From Chitinophaga sp. (GTDB lineage: Bacteria > Bacteroidota > Bacteroidia > Chitinophagales > Chitinophagaceae), in the NCBI RefSeq assembly GCF_017745275.1, contig NZ_JAGHZS010000009.1:348969-412968 (forward strand): 64,000 bases of DNA, read 5' to 3'. The position numbers were made by a program, and so were the translations under genes. Below the pieces are notes generated by a model. That model was not told the DNA's origin. It made no database searches and saw nothing but the letters and a program-made list of their open reading frames with translations. This document shows positions 53,882-62,597 of the stretch, piece by piece (the first letter of the stretch is position 1; each line of letters begins with the position of its first letter).

Positions 53882-54280
53882 TTAAAATCCTTCTACACTG
53901 TGGCAAATAGTTTTATCAAGTGTATCTTTCTTTTCTCCCAACAAGATAGCTTTATCACACCAGGCAGCACCTGTGGTGGCTTCACCTGCACCCATATACG
54001 ATTTTCCCAGCATAAACATGGCGAATGCATTCCCGGGCTGCAAATGTAACACCTTCTTCCATTGTACTATTGCCCGCTTATACAATTTTTTGTGATACAG
54101 GTGATGCGCCTGTTGTTGATACTTTATCGCTACAGACACCGTATCTTCTACAACGTATAGGCCTGACCGATCGTTCACTCCTCCCGGCTGTTTTTTTTCA
54201 ACAACTCCTGCTGCCGATACTGGGTAGCATACCGCAAATAACAAGGTGATAATGATACTGGTGAGCTGACAGGGTTTCAT
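53882..54280 (-). CDS. Secreted TPR-like protein of unknown function
   Basis: 132 residues: signal peptide (TSIIITLLFAVCYPVSA), then one or two TPR-like helices (AHHLYHKKLYKRAIVQWKKVLHLQPGNAFAMFMLGKSYMGAG). It is too short for a full TPR array. No enzyme motif. Confidence 0.65.
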   Translation of the reverse strand: MKPCQLTSIIITLLFAVCYPVSAAGVVEKKQPGGVNDRSGLYVVEDTVSVAIKYQQQAHHLYHKKLYKRAIVQWKKVLHLQPGNAFAMFMLGKSYMGAGEATTGAAWCDKAILLGEKKDTLDKTICHSVEGF

Positions 54281-54306
54281 GAATCACGCACTTATGGGGT
54301 GCGTGA

Positions 54307-54314
54307 CAAATATA
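54307..54314 (-). promoter_or_regulatory. -7 element TATATTTG of the TPR-like gene
   Basis: The minus strand reads TATATTTG (rc of 54307-54314), 26 bases upstream of the start at 54280. No -33 TTG at 19 bases; the flanking 54315-54355 is almost pure A/T. Confidence 0.45.
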
Positions 54315-54356
54315 AATATTAATAATTTATATAAATTAAATTATATATCCATTTTT

Positions 54357-54845
54357 TTACAGGGCGAGTTCATCTCCACTGAAAGAAAGCGGTAACAAAT
54401 CGTTCGCACGATTTACCACATAAATTTTTCCACTTAAACCGCCCATCACTAACCGGATGGGAGCATCCTGTTTAGTTTCATATTCTGCCAGGGTTTGCCG
54501 GCATATACCACAGGGCGAAATGGGGTGTGAGCTATCACCGTTGATATTGTGATAACTAATCGCAATAGTGTCTATATCAATATTTGGATATACAGAAGCT
54601 GCAGACGCCAACGCTACTCTCTCCGCACAAAGGCCAATAGGGAAAGATGCATTTTCCTGGTTAGAACCTGCTATAATTTCGCCATTAGCCAACCGGATCA
54701 CCGCACCTACCTGGAAATGAGAATAAGGAGCATACGCATGTGCTGTTACCTCCCTGGCTTCCTTCAGCAACCAGGCATCTGCATCATCCAGGCCATTAAT
54801 ATCATCATAAACGAGGTATTCAATATGCAGCAGTTGTTTTTCCAT
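54357..54845 (-). CDS. cdd: Cytidine deaminase
   Basis: 162 residues. Zinc-site motifs CAE (Cys 73, catalytic Glu 75, in GLCAERVALA) and PCGIC (Cys 112, Cys 115, in ISPCGICRQTL). The substrate loop is YSHFQVGAVI and SNQENASFPIG. It converts cytidine or deoxycytidine to uridine forms in pyrimidine salvage. Confidence 0.95.
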   Translation of the reverse strand: MEKQLLHIEYLVYDDINGLDDADAWLLKEAREVTAHAYAPYSHFQVGAVIRLANGEIIAGSNQENASFPIGLCAERVALASAASVYPNIDIDTIAISYHNINGDSSHPISPCGICRQTLAEYETKQDAPIRLVMGGLSGKIYVVNRANDLLPLSFSGDELAL

Positions 54846-54898
54846 ATCAGCATTTTTGGGTAGTACGTACAGCCGTAAGCGTGTCGGGGTAAGACAAC

Positions 54899-54925
54899 TA
54901 CGGACCGGCGATATGCCGGTCCGTA
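54899..54925 (-). terminator. GC-rich hairpin after lepB
   Basis: TACGGACCGGC (54899-54909) and GCCGGTCCGTA (54915-54925) form a perfect 11-bp stem with a 5-base loop, 33 bases beyond the lepB stop. The following bases on the minus strand (GTTGTCTT) are only weakly T-rich. Confidence 0.6.
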
Positions 54926-54957
54926 ATTTACTCTAAATTATTTTCAGGTACAATTCC

Positions 54958-56157
54958 TTACTTGATATTTCTGAAGATACGACTCCAGCGGATACCGCCT
55001 TCTCCGTAGCTCATCCAGATTAACCACGCCTTACCTACTACGTGATCTTCCGGAACAAAGCCCCAGAAGCGGGAGTCGAGGGAATTGTTGCGGTTATCCC
55101 CCATCATCCAGTAATAGTTCATTTTAAAGGTATAGCTATCAGCAGCCTGACCATTGATGATAAATTTGCCGTCTTTTCTTTCGAGCGTATTGCCTTCATA
55201 TACCCGGATAATGCGGTCGTACAAAGCAATATTGCTTTCCTCGAGCTTTACGGTAGCTCCTTTCTTTGGCACATACATCGGACCAAAGTTTTCGTCTGTC
55301 CATTTGAAATGTGCAGTATCATGCGGGAACACCGCGTTATAATTGAAGTCTGCGAAGTTAGCTTCTTCGTACAGGGTTACACTTTTAACAATCGGGCCAA
55401 GTGCCTTGATGGCTTCCACATTTTTTGGTGAAAGATTATACAGGAATTTGTTGCCATCGATCTGGTAAAAGTCAGGCGGCGTAGTAGCAATTCCTAATTC
55501 TTCCAGGCGGCTGGAATTCAGCTGATCACCGGTGGTTTCCACAATGTATTTATGCTGACTGCCAGGAGGTACCGGAGCAGGCTTTCCGTTGATATACACG
55601 GCGCTGTGAATGATTTGCAGGGTGTCGCCAGCTTCTGCCATGCAACGTTTAATATAATTCTCGCGTTTATCTACCGGACGTGTAATGATTTGATAAGAGT
55701 TCTGTACTGACTGCCAGCCTGTTGCTCTTACCATGTTGTAATAACTTGGATCCGGTGAATCTATGGCAACGGTATCTCCTTCGGGGAAGTTGAATACCAC
55801 TACATCATAGCGTTTGATATCAGAAAAGCCGGGTAAACGTCTGTATTTCCATTTTACGGCTTCAGAATAAGCTTTTGCAGATTTAGTGAAAGGCAGGGTA
55901 TGATGTACGAATGGTACTGCCAGGGGCGTCATCGGGATACGTGGACCGTAACTGATCTTGCTTACAAACAGGAAGTCGTTTACAAGTAAGGTCTTTTCCA
56001 TAGAGGGGGTCGGGATCGTATAGGCCTCAAAAATGAAGGTGCGGATAAGCGTGGCTGCTATGATAGCGAAGATACCAGCGTCTAACCATTCTCTAACCGC
56101 AGATTTCTTTTTCTTTGGCTGACTGTCTTTGTTTTTTTTCCAAAATGCCAGGTTCAT
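54958..56157 (-). CDS. lepB: Signal peptidase I
   Basis: 399 residues. N-terminal transmembrane helix (LDAGIFAIIAATLIRTFIF), catalytic Ser 52 in IPTPSMEKTLL, catalytic Lys 170 in ENYIKRCMAEAGDTL, and the late box MMGDNRNNSLDSRFWGFV. The stretch between the Ser and Lys boxes and the later insert before the last box are longer than in E. coli, which is common in Bacteroidota. It cleaves Sec and Tat signal peptides at the inner membrane. Confidence 0.95.
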   Translation of the reverse strand: MNLAFWKKNKDSQPKKKKSAVREWLDAGIFAIIAATLIRTFIFEAYTIPTPSMEKTLLVNDFLFVSKISYGPRIPMTPLAVPFVHHTLPFTKSAKAYSEAVKWKYRRLPGFSDIKRYDVVVFNFPEGDTVAIDSPDPSYYNMVRATGWQSVQNSYQIITRPVDKRENYIKRCMAEAGDTLQIIHSAVYINGKPAPVPPGSQHKYIVETTGDQLNSSRLEELGIATTPPDFYQIDGNKFLYNLSPKNVEAIKALGPIVKSVTLYEEANFADFNYNAVFPHDTAHFKWTDENFGPMYVPKKGATVKLEESNIALYDRIIRVYEGNTLERKDGKFIINGQAADSYTFKMNYYWMMGDNRNNSLDSRFWGFVPEDHVVGKAWLIWMSYGEGGIRWSRIFRNIK

Positions 56158-56187
56158 TCAGTTACGCTTATTAGATGCTTAAAAAGG

Positions 56188-56195
56188 CAAATATA
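56188..56195 (-). promoter_or_regulatory. -7 element TATATTTG of lepB
   Basis: The minus strand reads TATATTTG (rc of 56188-56195), 30 bases upstream of the lepB start. No clear -33 element at the normal spacing. Confidence 0.45.
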
Positions 56196-56342
56196 ATATT
56201 CTGTCCTTAGCCAGTAACTATTACTTTCGAAAAGTTTTCTTAAAAATAGATTAAAAGGATATTTATTATAGTTTTCCCCTATATAGAGCAGTCACCAATG
56301 AGTTAATTACAACAAGGGAAACTAATTGCAGATATCACCTGA

Positions 56343-56990
56343 TCAGAGTACGCTGGCTAATATCCGGTTAATTTCGTTGGCCCGGTTTAGCACCATAAAA
56401 TGGCCACCATCGGGGATTAGGTGGGTAGGTTGCAGGTATTTAACGGGGAAAGGCATGTCTTTAGCACCGTGAATATGTACCAACCCTGGAGGCACCTGTT
56501 CGTTTTCCCAATGCAGGATGGCATTCACCGCCCAGCGCATATAAGAGTAATCCCGTTTCGCGAGATATTCATTGACCAGCGCCCGCTCTTCATTTGTTTC
56601 AATATTGAGGAATTTCCGGACAATCATATTTCTGCGTTGATACAGGATACTATCCGGGAGTTTGTGCAGGCCCAGTCGCTTTACCCAGTTGTAGTAAGGC
56701 GGTTTTTCTGAGGTTTGCTTAATGCTGGAAAGCAGGATGTTTTTTTCTACGGGGATATGCCTGGCTATTTCCAGGCTCATGATGCCACCAAAGGATACAC
56801 CTATGATGGAAACAGGCCCATCGACCGAGATGCCTTTCGCCATACGGGAGGCATACTGGCCGATGGGTTCATCCTGCAGGGGAGCAATCCAATGCAGGTA
56901 ATGCACCTGGTAGCCGGAGGGGAAGCGCAGGTTATTAAAAATCCGCTCATCCGCTCCCAGTCCACTGATCAGATACAAGTGTTTTTGCAT
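56343..56990 (-). CDS. Alpha/beta hydrolase
   Basis: 215 residues. The nucleophile elbow GVSFGG (in VSIIGVSFGGIMSLEIA), a late Asp in VHIHGAKDMPFP and His in IPDGGHFMVLN make a Ser-Asp-His triad. The oxyanion region is YLISGLGADERIF. The substrate is unknown. It starts five bases after the response regulator, so the two are probably co-transcribed. Confidence 0.85.
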   Translation of the reverse strand: MQKHLYLISGLGADERIFNNLRFPSGYQVHYLHWIAPLQDEPIGQYASRMAKGISVDGPVSIIGVSFGGIMSLEIARHIPVEKNILLSSIKQTSEKPPYYNWVKRLGLHKLPDSILYQRRNMIVRKFLNIETNEERALVNEYLAKRDYSYMRWAVNAILHWENEQVPPGLVHIHGAKDMPFPVKYLQPTHLIPDGGHFMVLNRANEINRILASVL

Positions 56991-56995
56991 ATCGC

Positions 56996-58180
56996 TTATG
57001 AGCTTACTCTTTTCTTATCACGGTTGGGTACTACAAAGTCGTCCACATCTTCAACGGTAATTGTTTTACCTGATAAAATCACCAGGCGTTCCACCACGTT
57101 GCGCAGTTCACGGATATTACCGGTCCAGTTATGATTTTGCAGGGCCTTCATAGCATCCTTATCAATGGCTTTACGGGAAATACCATATTCGCTGCAAACG
57201 CTGTCGAGGAAACTATCTACCAGTAAAGGAATATCTTCTCTGCGATCGTTCAGGGAAGGCACGTGGATCAGGATCACGCTCAGGCGGTGATAGAGATCAA
57301 GGCGGAAATTCTTTTCTTCCACTTCCTGCAGCAGGTCTTTGTTGGTAGCCGCTACTACGCGCACGTCTACACTGATTTCTTTATCGCCACCTACGCGGGT
57401 GATTTTACCTTCCTGCAAGGCGCGCAATACTTTGGCCTGTGCGCTCAGGCTCATATCACCAATTTCGTCCAGGAAAAGGGTACCACCGCTGGCTTGTTCA
57501 AATTTGCCGATACGTTGTTTCACCGCAGAAGTAAAGGATCCTTTTTCGTGGCCGAATAATTCACTTTCAATCAATTCACCGGGGATGGCGGCGCAGTTTA
57601 CTTCCACCATGGGACCAGCTGCGCGGTTGCTGCGTTCATGCAGCCAGCGGGCAACCAGTTCCTTCCCTACCCCGTTCTCACCGGTCACCAGTACACGGGC
57701 ATCTGTAGGCGCCACCTTTTCGATGGTTTCCTTAATTTTCAGGATGGGGGTAGACTGACCAATCATTTCCGGCACCTTGTTGACTTTGCGGCGCAGGGTT
57801 TTGGTTTCTGTTACCAGCGTGGTCTTATCCATGGCATTACGCAGGGTAATGAGCAGGCGGTTCAGGTCTGGTGGCTTGGAAATATAATCGTAGGCGCCTT
57901 TCTTTACGGCGTCTACTGCTGTATCAATGTTACCGTGGCCGGATACCATGATAATAGGGATGTCGCCGTTCACTTCCTTTGCTTTCTCCAGGAATTCCAG
58001 ACCATCCATTTTAGGCATTTTGATGTCGCATAAAACGGCATCATAAGACTTTGCCTGGAACATTTTAAATCCTTCCATACCGTCGGCGGCCTCATCTACC
58101 TTATACCCTTCATAACTTAAAATTTCCGTGAGCGTTTTACGAATACTTTTTTCGTCGTCTATTATCAGAATATTAGCCAT
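56996..58180 (-). CDS. Sigma-54-type response regulator lacking a DNA-binding domain
   Basis: 394 residues from ATG 58180. Receiver domain with Asp 52 (LCDIKMPKMDG) and Lys in SKPP; AAA+ domain with Walker A GENGVGKE (167-174) and Walker B TLFLDEIGDM. The sigma-54 contact loop, GAFTGA in classic NtrC proteins, here reads GSFTSA (214-219). The protein ends soon after the AAA+ lid (DDFVVPNRDKKRVSS) with no Fis-type helix-turn-helix. It may act from solution, by oligomerising on a partner, or not on sigma-54 at all. Confidence 0.9.
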   Translation of the reverse strand: MANILIIDDEKSIRKTLTEILSYEGYKVDEAADGMEGFKMFQAKSYDAVLCDIKMPKMDGLEFLEKAKEVNGDIPIIMVSGHGNIDTAVDAVKKGAYDYISKPPDLNRLLITLRNAMDKTTLVTETKTLRRKVNKVPEMIGQSTPILKIKETIEKVAPTDARVLVTGENGVGKELVARWLHERSNRAAGPMVEVNCAAIPGELIESELFGHEKGSFTSAVKQRIGKFEQASGGTLFLDEIGDMSLSAQAKVLRALQEGKITRVGGDKEISVDVRVVAATNKDLLQEVEEKNFRLDLYHRLSVILIHVPSLNDRREDIPLLVDSFLDSVCSEYGISRKAIDKDAMKALQNHNWTGNIRELRNVVERLVILSGKTITVEDVDDFVVPNRDKKRVSS

Positions 58181-58231
58181 AGTCAATTTTGATTTTGCAT
58201 TATCTGCAATCGGTGCAATTTACACAACGGG

Positions 58232-58239
58232 CAAAAATA
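58232..58239 (-). promoter_or_regulatory. -7 element TATTTTTG of the response-regulator operon
   Basis: The minus strand reads TATTTTTG (rc of 58232-58239), 51 bases upstream of ATG 58180. No -33 at the usual distance. Confidence 0.45.
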
Positions 58240-58283
58240 AAGATTAATCAGTTAAAATTGCAGGATATCTAAGAGGATTTAAC

Positions 58284-58841
58284 ATGTCGGAAACAATTGA
58301 GATCGTCCCTTATAATGCCCTTTGGCCGGAAGAATACCGGGAAATTGCGGCACAATTGAGTAATGCCCTTGGCGACTATGCGTTAGCCATCGACCATATT
58401 GGTTCTACCAGTGTACCGGGATTATCTGCCAAAGATGTGATTGATGTGCAGGTAACGGTGGATTCGCTGGACCTGCCCCTGGAGCCATTGCTGGTACCGC
58501 TGGGCTATCGGCCTGCGAAACATCTCGTTGACCACCGGCCGCCGGGCCGGGAAGACCTGCCAGCGGAAGAACTGGAGAAACATTTTTATTCGCGTCCACA
58601 CCGGCGGGTGAATTTACATATACGGGTATCAGGCCGGTTCAATCAACGTTATGCACTATTGTGCCGTGATTATCTTCGTACCCATCCCCTGGCTGCCAGG
58701 GCCTATGCCGAAATAAAACAACAACTCTCCCGCTATTTCCCCGATAATGCCGATGCATATTATGATATCAAGGACCCGGTGTTTGACCTGATTATGGAAG
58801 GTGCTTATGAGTGGAAACAGCGGTTAGCTGCAAGCAGTTAG
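58284..58841 (+). CDS. GrpB/UPF0157 family nucleotidyltransferase-like protein
   Basis: 185 residues. GrpB signature IEIVPYNALWPEEYREIA, IDHIGSTSVPGLSAKDVIDVQVTV and HRRVNLHIRVSG are all present. GSTSVPGL...DVIDVQV is the nucleotidyltransferase-fold GS-x-DxD motif. The biological role is uncertain. The stop codon is part of the heptad inverted repeat that follows. Confidence 0.92.
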   Translation: MSETIEIVPYNALWPEEYREIAAQLSNALGDYALAIDHIGSTSVPGLSAKDVIDVQVTVDSLDLPLEPLLVPLGYRPAKHLVDHRPPGREDLPAEELEKHFYSRPHRRVNLHIRVSGRFNQRYALLCRDYLRTHPLAARAYAEIKQQLSRYFPDNADAYYDIKDPVFDLIMEGAYEWKQRLAASS

Positions 58842-58887
58842 CAGTTAGCCATTCACTAACTGCTAGCAGCTAACTGCTTACAGCTAA
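58824..58887. repeat. Heptad inverted repeat with arms differing by one 7-nt unit
   Basis: The left arm (58824-58848) reads TTAGCTG, CAAGCAG, TTAGCAG, TTAG. The reverse complement of the right arm (58856-58887) reads TTAGCTG, TAAGCAG, TTAGCTG, CTAGCAG, TTAG: one extra heptad. The grpB-like stop (TAG 58839-58841) is in the left arm. It lies upstream of the cysE promoter. Confidence 0.8.
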
Positions 58888-58889
58888 AG

Positions 58890-58920
58890 TTGAAATTTAA
58901 CTCATAGTCTACTACCTTTA
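58890..58920 (+). promoter_or_regulatory. Probable cysE promoter
   Basis: TTG (58890-58892), 20 bases, then TACCTTTA (58913-58920), a 7/8 match to TAnnTTTG, 63 bases before the cysE start. It begins three bases after the heptad repeat. Confidence 0.5.
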
Positions 58921-58983
58921 CAGGGTATTAAGGCGCAATTTCAATATAGATAAAGCGTCGATACCTGTAATATCCATCCGTAT

Positions 58984-59799
58984 ATGACGAATGATTTTTT
59001 GGAAGAGTTGAAACGGCGGCACCAGTTGGCAGCAGCGAGTGCTTATCCGGCTACCGATGCAGTAGATGAATTTGTGAGCAACCTGGTGAACTGGTTATTT
59101 CCGGAGCACAAGGGCCAGGTGATTGCTGATCCTGCAGCGCTGGAGCGGTACAGCCATAAGCTGGACCTGCAACTGCAGGGATTACTGCATTCTATGGAGC
59201 ATCAGTTGCCGGCAGCAGCGGCTACACTAAGTGCAACATTTATGAGCAAAGTGCCGGTGATTTATGATGAGCTGACAAAAGATGCCAGCGCAATGTACCA
59301 GGGCGATCCGGCAGCATCCTGTATATACGAGGTAATCCGTGCCTATCCAGGTTTTTATGCCATTGCCTTTTATCGCATTGCGCATGCATTATATAACCTG
59401 CATATCCCCGTATTGCCGCGTATGATTACCGAACTGGCGCATTCCCGCACCGGTATTGATATTCATCCGGGTGCGGTGATTGCTCCATGGTGTTGCATAG
59501 ATCATGGTACCGGCATTGTGATCGGGGAAACCACCGTGATAGGGCCGCATGTAAAACTTTACCAGGGCGTTACCCTGGGAGCGTTGAGCATAGAAAAAAG
59601 TATGGCGCGCAGCAAAAGGCATCCTACTATTGAAGAGCATGTAGTGATTTATGCCGGCGCCACTATTTTGGGAGGTGACACCGTAATAGGCCACCACAGT
59701 GTTATTGGCGGTAATGTGTGGCTGATTAAAAGTGTGGAACCTTTCTCACGTATTTACTACAAAGCAGAACATAAATTTTCAGATACAAACCAGGATTAG
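58984..59799 (+). CDS. cysE: Serine O-acetyltransferase
   Basis: 271 residues. An N-terminal helical domain is followed by the left-handed beta-helix of hexapeptide repeats: IDIHPGAVIAPWCCIDHGTGIVIGETTVIG and VVIYAGATILGGDTVIGHHSVIGGNVW. ARSKRHPTIEEHVVI holds the catalytic His area, and the ending SRIYYKAEHKFSD is the cysteine feedback region in the family. It makes O-acetylserine and is followed four bases later by cysM. Confidence 0.93.
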   Translation: MTNDFLEELKRRHQLAAASAYPATDAVDEFVSNLVNWLFPEHKGQVIADPAALERYSHKLDLQLQGLLHSMEHQLPAAAATLSATFMSKVPVIYDELTKDASAMYQGDPAASCIYEVIRAYPGFYAIAFYRIAHALYNLHIPVLPRMITELAHSRTGIDIHPGAVIAPWCCIDHGTGIVIGETTVIGPHVKLYQGVTLGALSIEKSMARSKRHPTIEEHVVIYAGATILGGDTVIGHHSVIGGNVWLIKSVEPFSRIYYKAEHKFSDTNQD

Positions 59800-59803
59800 T
59801 ACA

Positions 59804-60685
59804 ATGGCGTCCATCATCGATCTTATCGGTAATACACCGATGGTAGAATTAAAAAAGATTTCCGTGAATCCGTCCGTAAAAATATTTGCGAAGCTGGAAG
59901 GTAATAACCCCGCCGGCAGTGTAAAAGACCGGGCCGCCTATGGCATGATTAAAGGAGCGCTGGACAGAGGGGATATTAAACCGGGGATGAAACTGATTGA
60001 AGCTACCAGTGGCAATACCGGTATTGCGCTGGCCATGATCGCCAGTTTATTCGGATTGGAAATAGAGCTGGTGATGCCGGCCGATGCTACCCGTGAACGC
60101 GTACTCACCATGGAAGTATATGGCGCCAAAGTAACGCTTACCCCTAAAGAAGCATCTATGGAAGGTTCTATAGATTATGCCAACAGCAAAGTAGCTGGCG
60201 GCGGTTATTTCATGCTGAACCAGTTTGCCAACCCGGACAACTACGGTATGCACTACAAAACTACGGGGCCGGAAATATGGAGGGATACGGCGGGTCAGGT
60301 AACACACTTCGTCAGTGCCATGGGAACTACCGGTACTATTATGGGCGTATCCCGCTACCTGAAAGAACAACAACCCGCTATACAGATAGTTGGCTGCCAG
60401 CCTACGGATGGATCCAAAATTCCAGGCATCCGCAAGTGGCAGGAGGCTTATCTCCCAAAAATATTTGAAAAATCAAGAGTAGACAGGATCATGGATATTT
60501 CAGAGGCAGAAGCCAGAACCATGACCAAACGGCTGGCAAAAGAAGAAGCCGTGTTTTGTGGTATGAGCAGTGGCGGCGCAGTAGCAGCGGCGGTACGGGT
60601 ATCGCAGGAAATAAGCAGCGGTGTGATGGTATGTATTATCTGCGATCGTGGCGACCGGTATTTATCAAGCGATTTGTTTTCCTGA
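59804..60685 (+). CDS. cysM: Cysteine synthase (CysK/CysM)
   Basis: 293 residues from ATG 59804 (MASIIDLIGNTPMVEL), five bases after the cysE stop; an upstream in-frame start at 59732 lies inside cysE. PLP lysine is in NPAGSVKDRAA (Lys 41), the PLP-phosphate loop is TSGNTGIALA (69-73), and GMSSGGAVAA is the late substrate loop. It makes cysteine from O-acetylserine and sulfide. The fold pattern fits CysM (type B). The TGA stop overlaps the following repeat by one base. Confidence 0.95.
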   Translation: MASIIDLIGNTPMVELKKISVNPSVKIFAKLEGNNPAGSVKDRAAYGMIKGALDRGDIKPGMKLIEATSGNTGIALAMIASLFGLEIELVMPADATRERVLTMEVYGAKVTLTPKEASMEGSIDYANSKVAGGGYFMLNQFANPDNYGMHYKTTGPEIWRDTAGQVTHFVSAMGTTGTIMGVSRYLKEQQPAIQIVGCQPTDGSKIPGIRKWQEAYLPKIFEKSRVDRIMDISEAEARTMTKRLAKEEAVFCGMSSGGAVAAAVRVSQEISSGVMVCIICDRGDRYLSSDLFS

Positions 60686-60807
60686 GCAGAAAGCAAAAAG
60701 CTAAAAGCATAAAGCTATTGAGGCGAATGATCTAAGCGTATGAGTAAATTACTCGCTTAGATCATTCGCCTCAATAGCTTTATGCTTTTAGCTTTTTGCT
60801 TTCTGCT
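60685..60807. repeat. Heptad inverted repeat, perfect 54-bp arms, between converging cysM and pdhB
   Basis: Arms 60685-60738 and 60754-60807 are exactly complementary over 54 bp, with a 15-base loop. Heptads are AGAAAGC, AAAAAGC, TAAAAGC, ATAAAGC, then core TATTGAGGCGAATGATC. The left arm overlaps the cysM TGA (60683-60685) and the right arm overlaps the pdhB stop (60806-60808). It is the best placed bidirectional terminator in the window. Confidence 0.92.
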
Positions 60808-61789
60808 ATTTCTTCATGTACATTACTTCTTTCACCAGTTTCACAGTACGCTCTATATCCGGCAGGTATAATTTCACCAGGTTAGGCGCGTAGTGCATAG
60901 GTGCATCCACAGCAGTGATACGGCGGATTGGTGCATCCAGGTAGTCGAAACCTTCTTTCTGGATACGGTAAGAGATTTCGGAAGAAATGCTCGCAAAAGG
61001 CCATTGTTCTTCTACGATAACCAGGCGGTTGGTTTTCTTCACAGATTCCAGGATAGTGAACCAATCCAGTGGACGGATGGTACGCAAATCGATTACTTCT
61101 GCTTCGATACCTTCTTTCGCCAGTTCTTCTGCTGCACCCAGTGCTACTTTCATCATTTTGTTGAAAGATACAATGGTTACATCTTTACCTGCACGTTTAA
61201 TATCTGCTTTACCAATTGGAATGATGTATTCTTCTTCAGGTACTTCACCCATATCACCGTACATCAACTCACTTTCCATGAAAACAACCGGATCATCATC
61301 GCGGATAGCCGCTTTGAGCAAGCCTTTTGCATCATATGGGTTAGATACGGAAATTACTTTCAGCCCCGGGATATTGGCATAATAGCTTTCGAAAGCAGTA
61401 GAGTGCTGTGCACCGAGCTGTCCGGCAGAACCGTTAGGTCCACGGAAAACGATCGGGCAACCTACTTGTCCACCACTCATCGCGAGCATTTTAGACGCAG
61501 TATTGAGGATCTGATCCAACGCCAGTACAGCGAAGTTCCAGGTCATGAATTCAAGAACCGGACGCAGGCCATTCTGAGCGGCACCAACACCAATGGCAGT
61601 AAATCCAAGTTCTGCGATCGGCGTGTCAATTACGCGTTTTGGACCAAACTCATCCAGCATTCCCTGGCTCACTTTATAAGCACCATTGTATTCGGCTACT
61701 TCCTCCCCCATAAGGAATACCCGTTCATCACGGCGAAATTCCTCCTGCAGGGCTTCTCTTATGGCTTGTCTGAAAGCTATCTGACGCAT
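60806..61789 (-). CDS. pdhB: Pyruvate (2-oxoacid) dehydrogenase E1 beta subunit
   Basis: 327 residues. Transketolase-like Pyr domain with VFLMGEEVAEYNGAYKVSQGM, IDTPIAELGFTAIGVGAAQNGLRPVLEFM, and the C-terminal domain ADIKRAGKDVTIVSF and LRTIRPLDWFTILESV. It forms the ThDP-dependent E1 with an alpha subunit encoded elsewhere. The stop lies inside the right arm of the 54-bp inverted repeat. Confidence 0.95.
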   Translation of the reverse strand: MRQIAFRQAIREALQEEFRRDERVFLMGEEVAEYNGAYKVSQGMLDEFGPKRVIDTPIAELGFTAIGVGAAQNGLRPVLEFMTWNFAVLALDQILNTASKMLAMSGGQVGCPIVFRGPNGSAGQLGAQHSTAFESYYANIPGLKVISVSNPYDAKGLLKAAIRDDDPVVFMESELMYGDMGEVPEEEYIIPIGKADIKRAGKDVTIVSFNKMMKVALGAAEELAKEGIEAEVIDLRTIRPLDWFTILESVKKTNRLVIVEEQWPFASISSEISYRIQKEGFDYLDAPIRRITAVDAPMHYAPNLVKLYLPDIERTVKLVKEVMYMKK

Positions 61790-61833
61790 GCTATTCTTAT
61801 TGAAAGTTTAAATGCCTTTATTGAAAGGCAGGG

Positions 61834-61864
61834 CAAAAATATTGTTTGTTCACGAAAAAGCAAA
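61834..61864 (-). promoter_or_regulatory. Bacteroidota-type promoter of pdhB
   Basis: On the minus strand TTTG (61864-61861), a 19-base spacer and TATTTTTG (61841-61834) match both the -33 TTTG and -7 TAnnTTTG elements. It is 44 bases upstream of the pdhB start. This is the best promoter match found in the window. Confidence 0.75.
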
Positions 61865-61985
61865 GTAAACACCCGATTAATAATTATTATACCGCTGGCA
61901 GCCACCTTGCATGTAATTAATTAAAATAATTACATATATTTATATTTTTAACTTTATTGAAACCCGCCAACAATTTCCCGCTGTC

Positions 61986-62597
61986 ATGATTACGATCACT
62001 ATCCTCACCTTATGCTTTTTAGCGGCCCTTTCCTGTCGCATTAAAAAGGTGAAAGCACCGGTTTTGCAAGTCCTCCTATGGTATGCGCACATCGTACTGG
62101 CCTGCTTTACCGTAATATGCCTGCTACTGATGCTGAATAACTATGGCTTTAAAGGCACCCAAACCGAAAGGGTTTTCTTTACCCTCTACGCCGGCACCGG
62201 GATGTTACTTTATGGCGTCACGAAGCCGGACAACGACGCCAAATACGCCTACCTGCTCTGCTTCTTCGGATTTCCCTTTGTATTGTTACTGGGACTAATT
62301 CTCCCTTTTACCCGCACCATTACACTGGTGGCGGCCATCACATTGCTGAACGACAGTGAATTTCACCGCTACGATATCGATAACGACTACGCGCTGCAAA
62401 CCAAAACCACCAGCATCCTGTCTACCTACCCTGCTTACAGCCTGGTGGTGGATAAATATTTGTTTTTTGAGAAGGTGATACCCGATGTGGTGAATCCCGG
62501 AACACCGGTACATTTCCTGAAGATGACGAAACGTGGGAAAGACAGCGTACGTGTACAGTTGAATAACCTGGATACGGTGCTGACCATGAAACGATAG
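61986..62597 (+). CDS. Membrane protein of unknown function
   Basis: 203 residues. Hydrophobic segments include TILTLCFLAALSC, VLLWYAHIVLACFTVICLLLML, and YLLCFFGFPFVLLLGLILPF, then a soluble C-terminal part (FHRYDIDNDYALQTKTTSIL...). The family is not recognised. It ends at the start of a heptad inverted repeat, converging on the thiolase. Confidence 0.55.
   Translation: MITITILTLCFLAALSCRIKKVKAPVLQVLLWYAHIVLACFTVICLLLMLNNYGFKGTQTERVFFTLYAGTGMLLYGVTKPDNDAKYAYLLCFFGFPFVLLLGLILPFTRTITLVAAITLLNDSEFHRYDIDNDYALQTKTTSILSTYPAYSLVVDKYLFFEKVIPDVVNPGTPVHFLKMTKRGKDSVRVQLNNLDTVLTMKR

Noticed and set aside
60893..61924. 343-residue open frame on + opposite pdhB
   Set aside because: The pdhB frame on the minus strand encodes a complete, motif-rich enzyme. 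The opposite frame has low-complexity F/H/N-rich text and no family signature, so it is a shadow frame.
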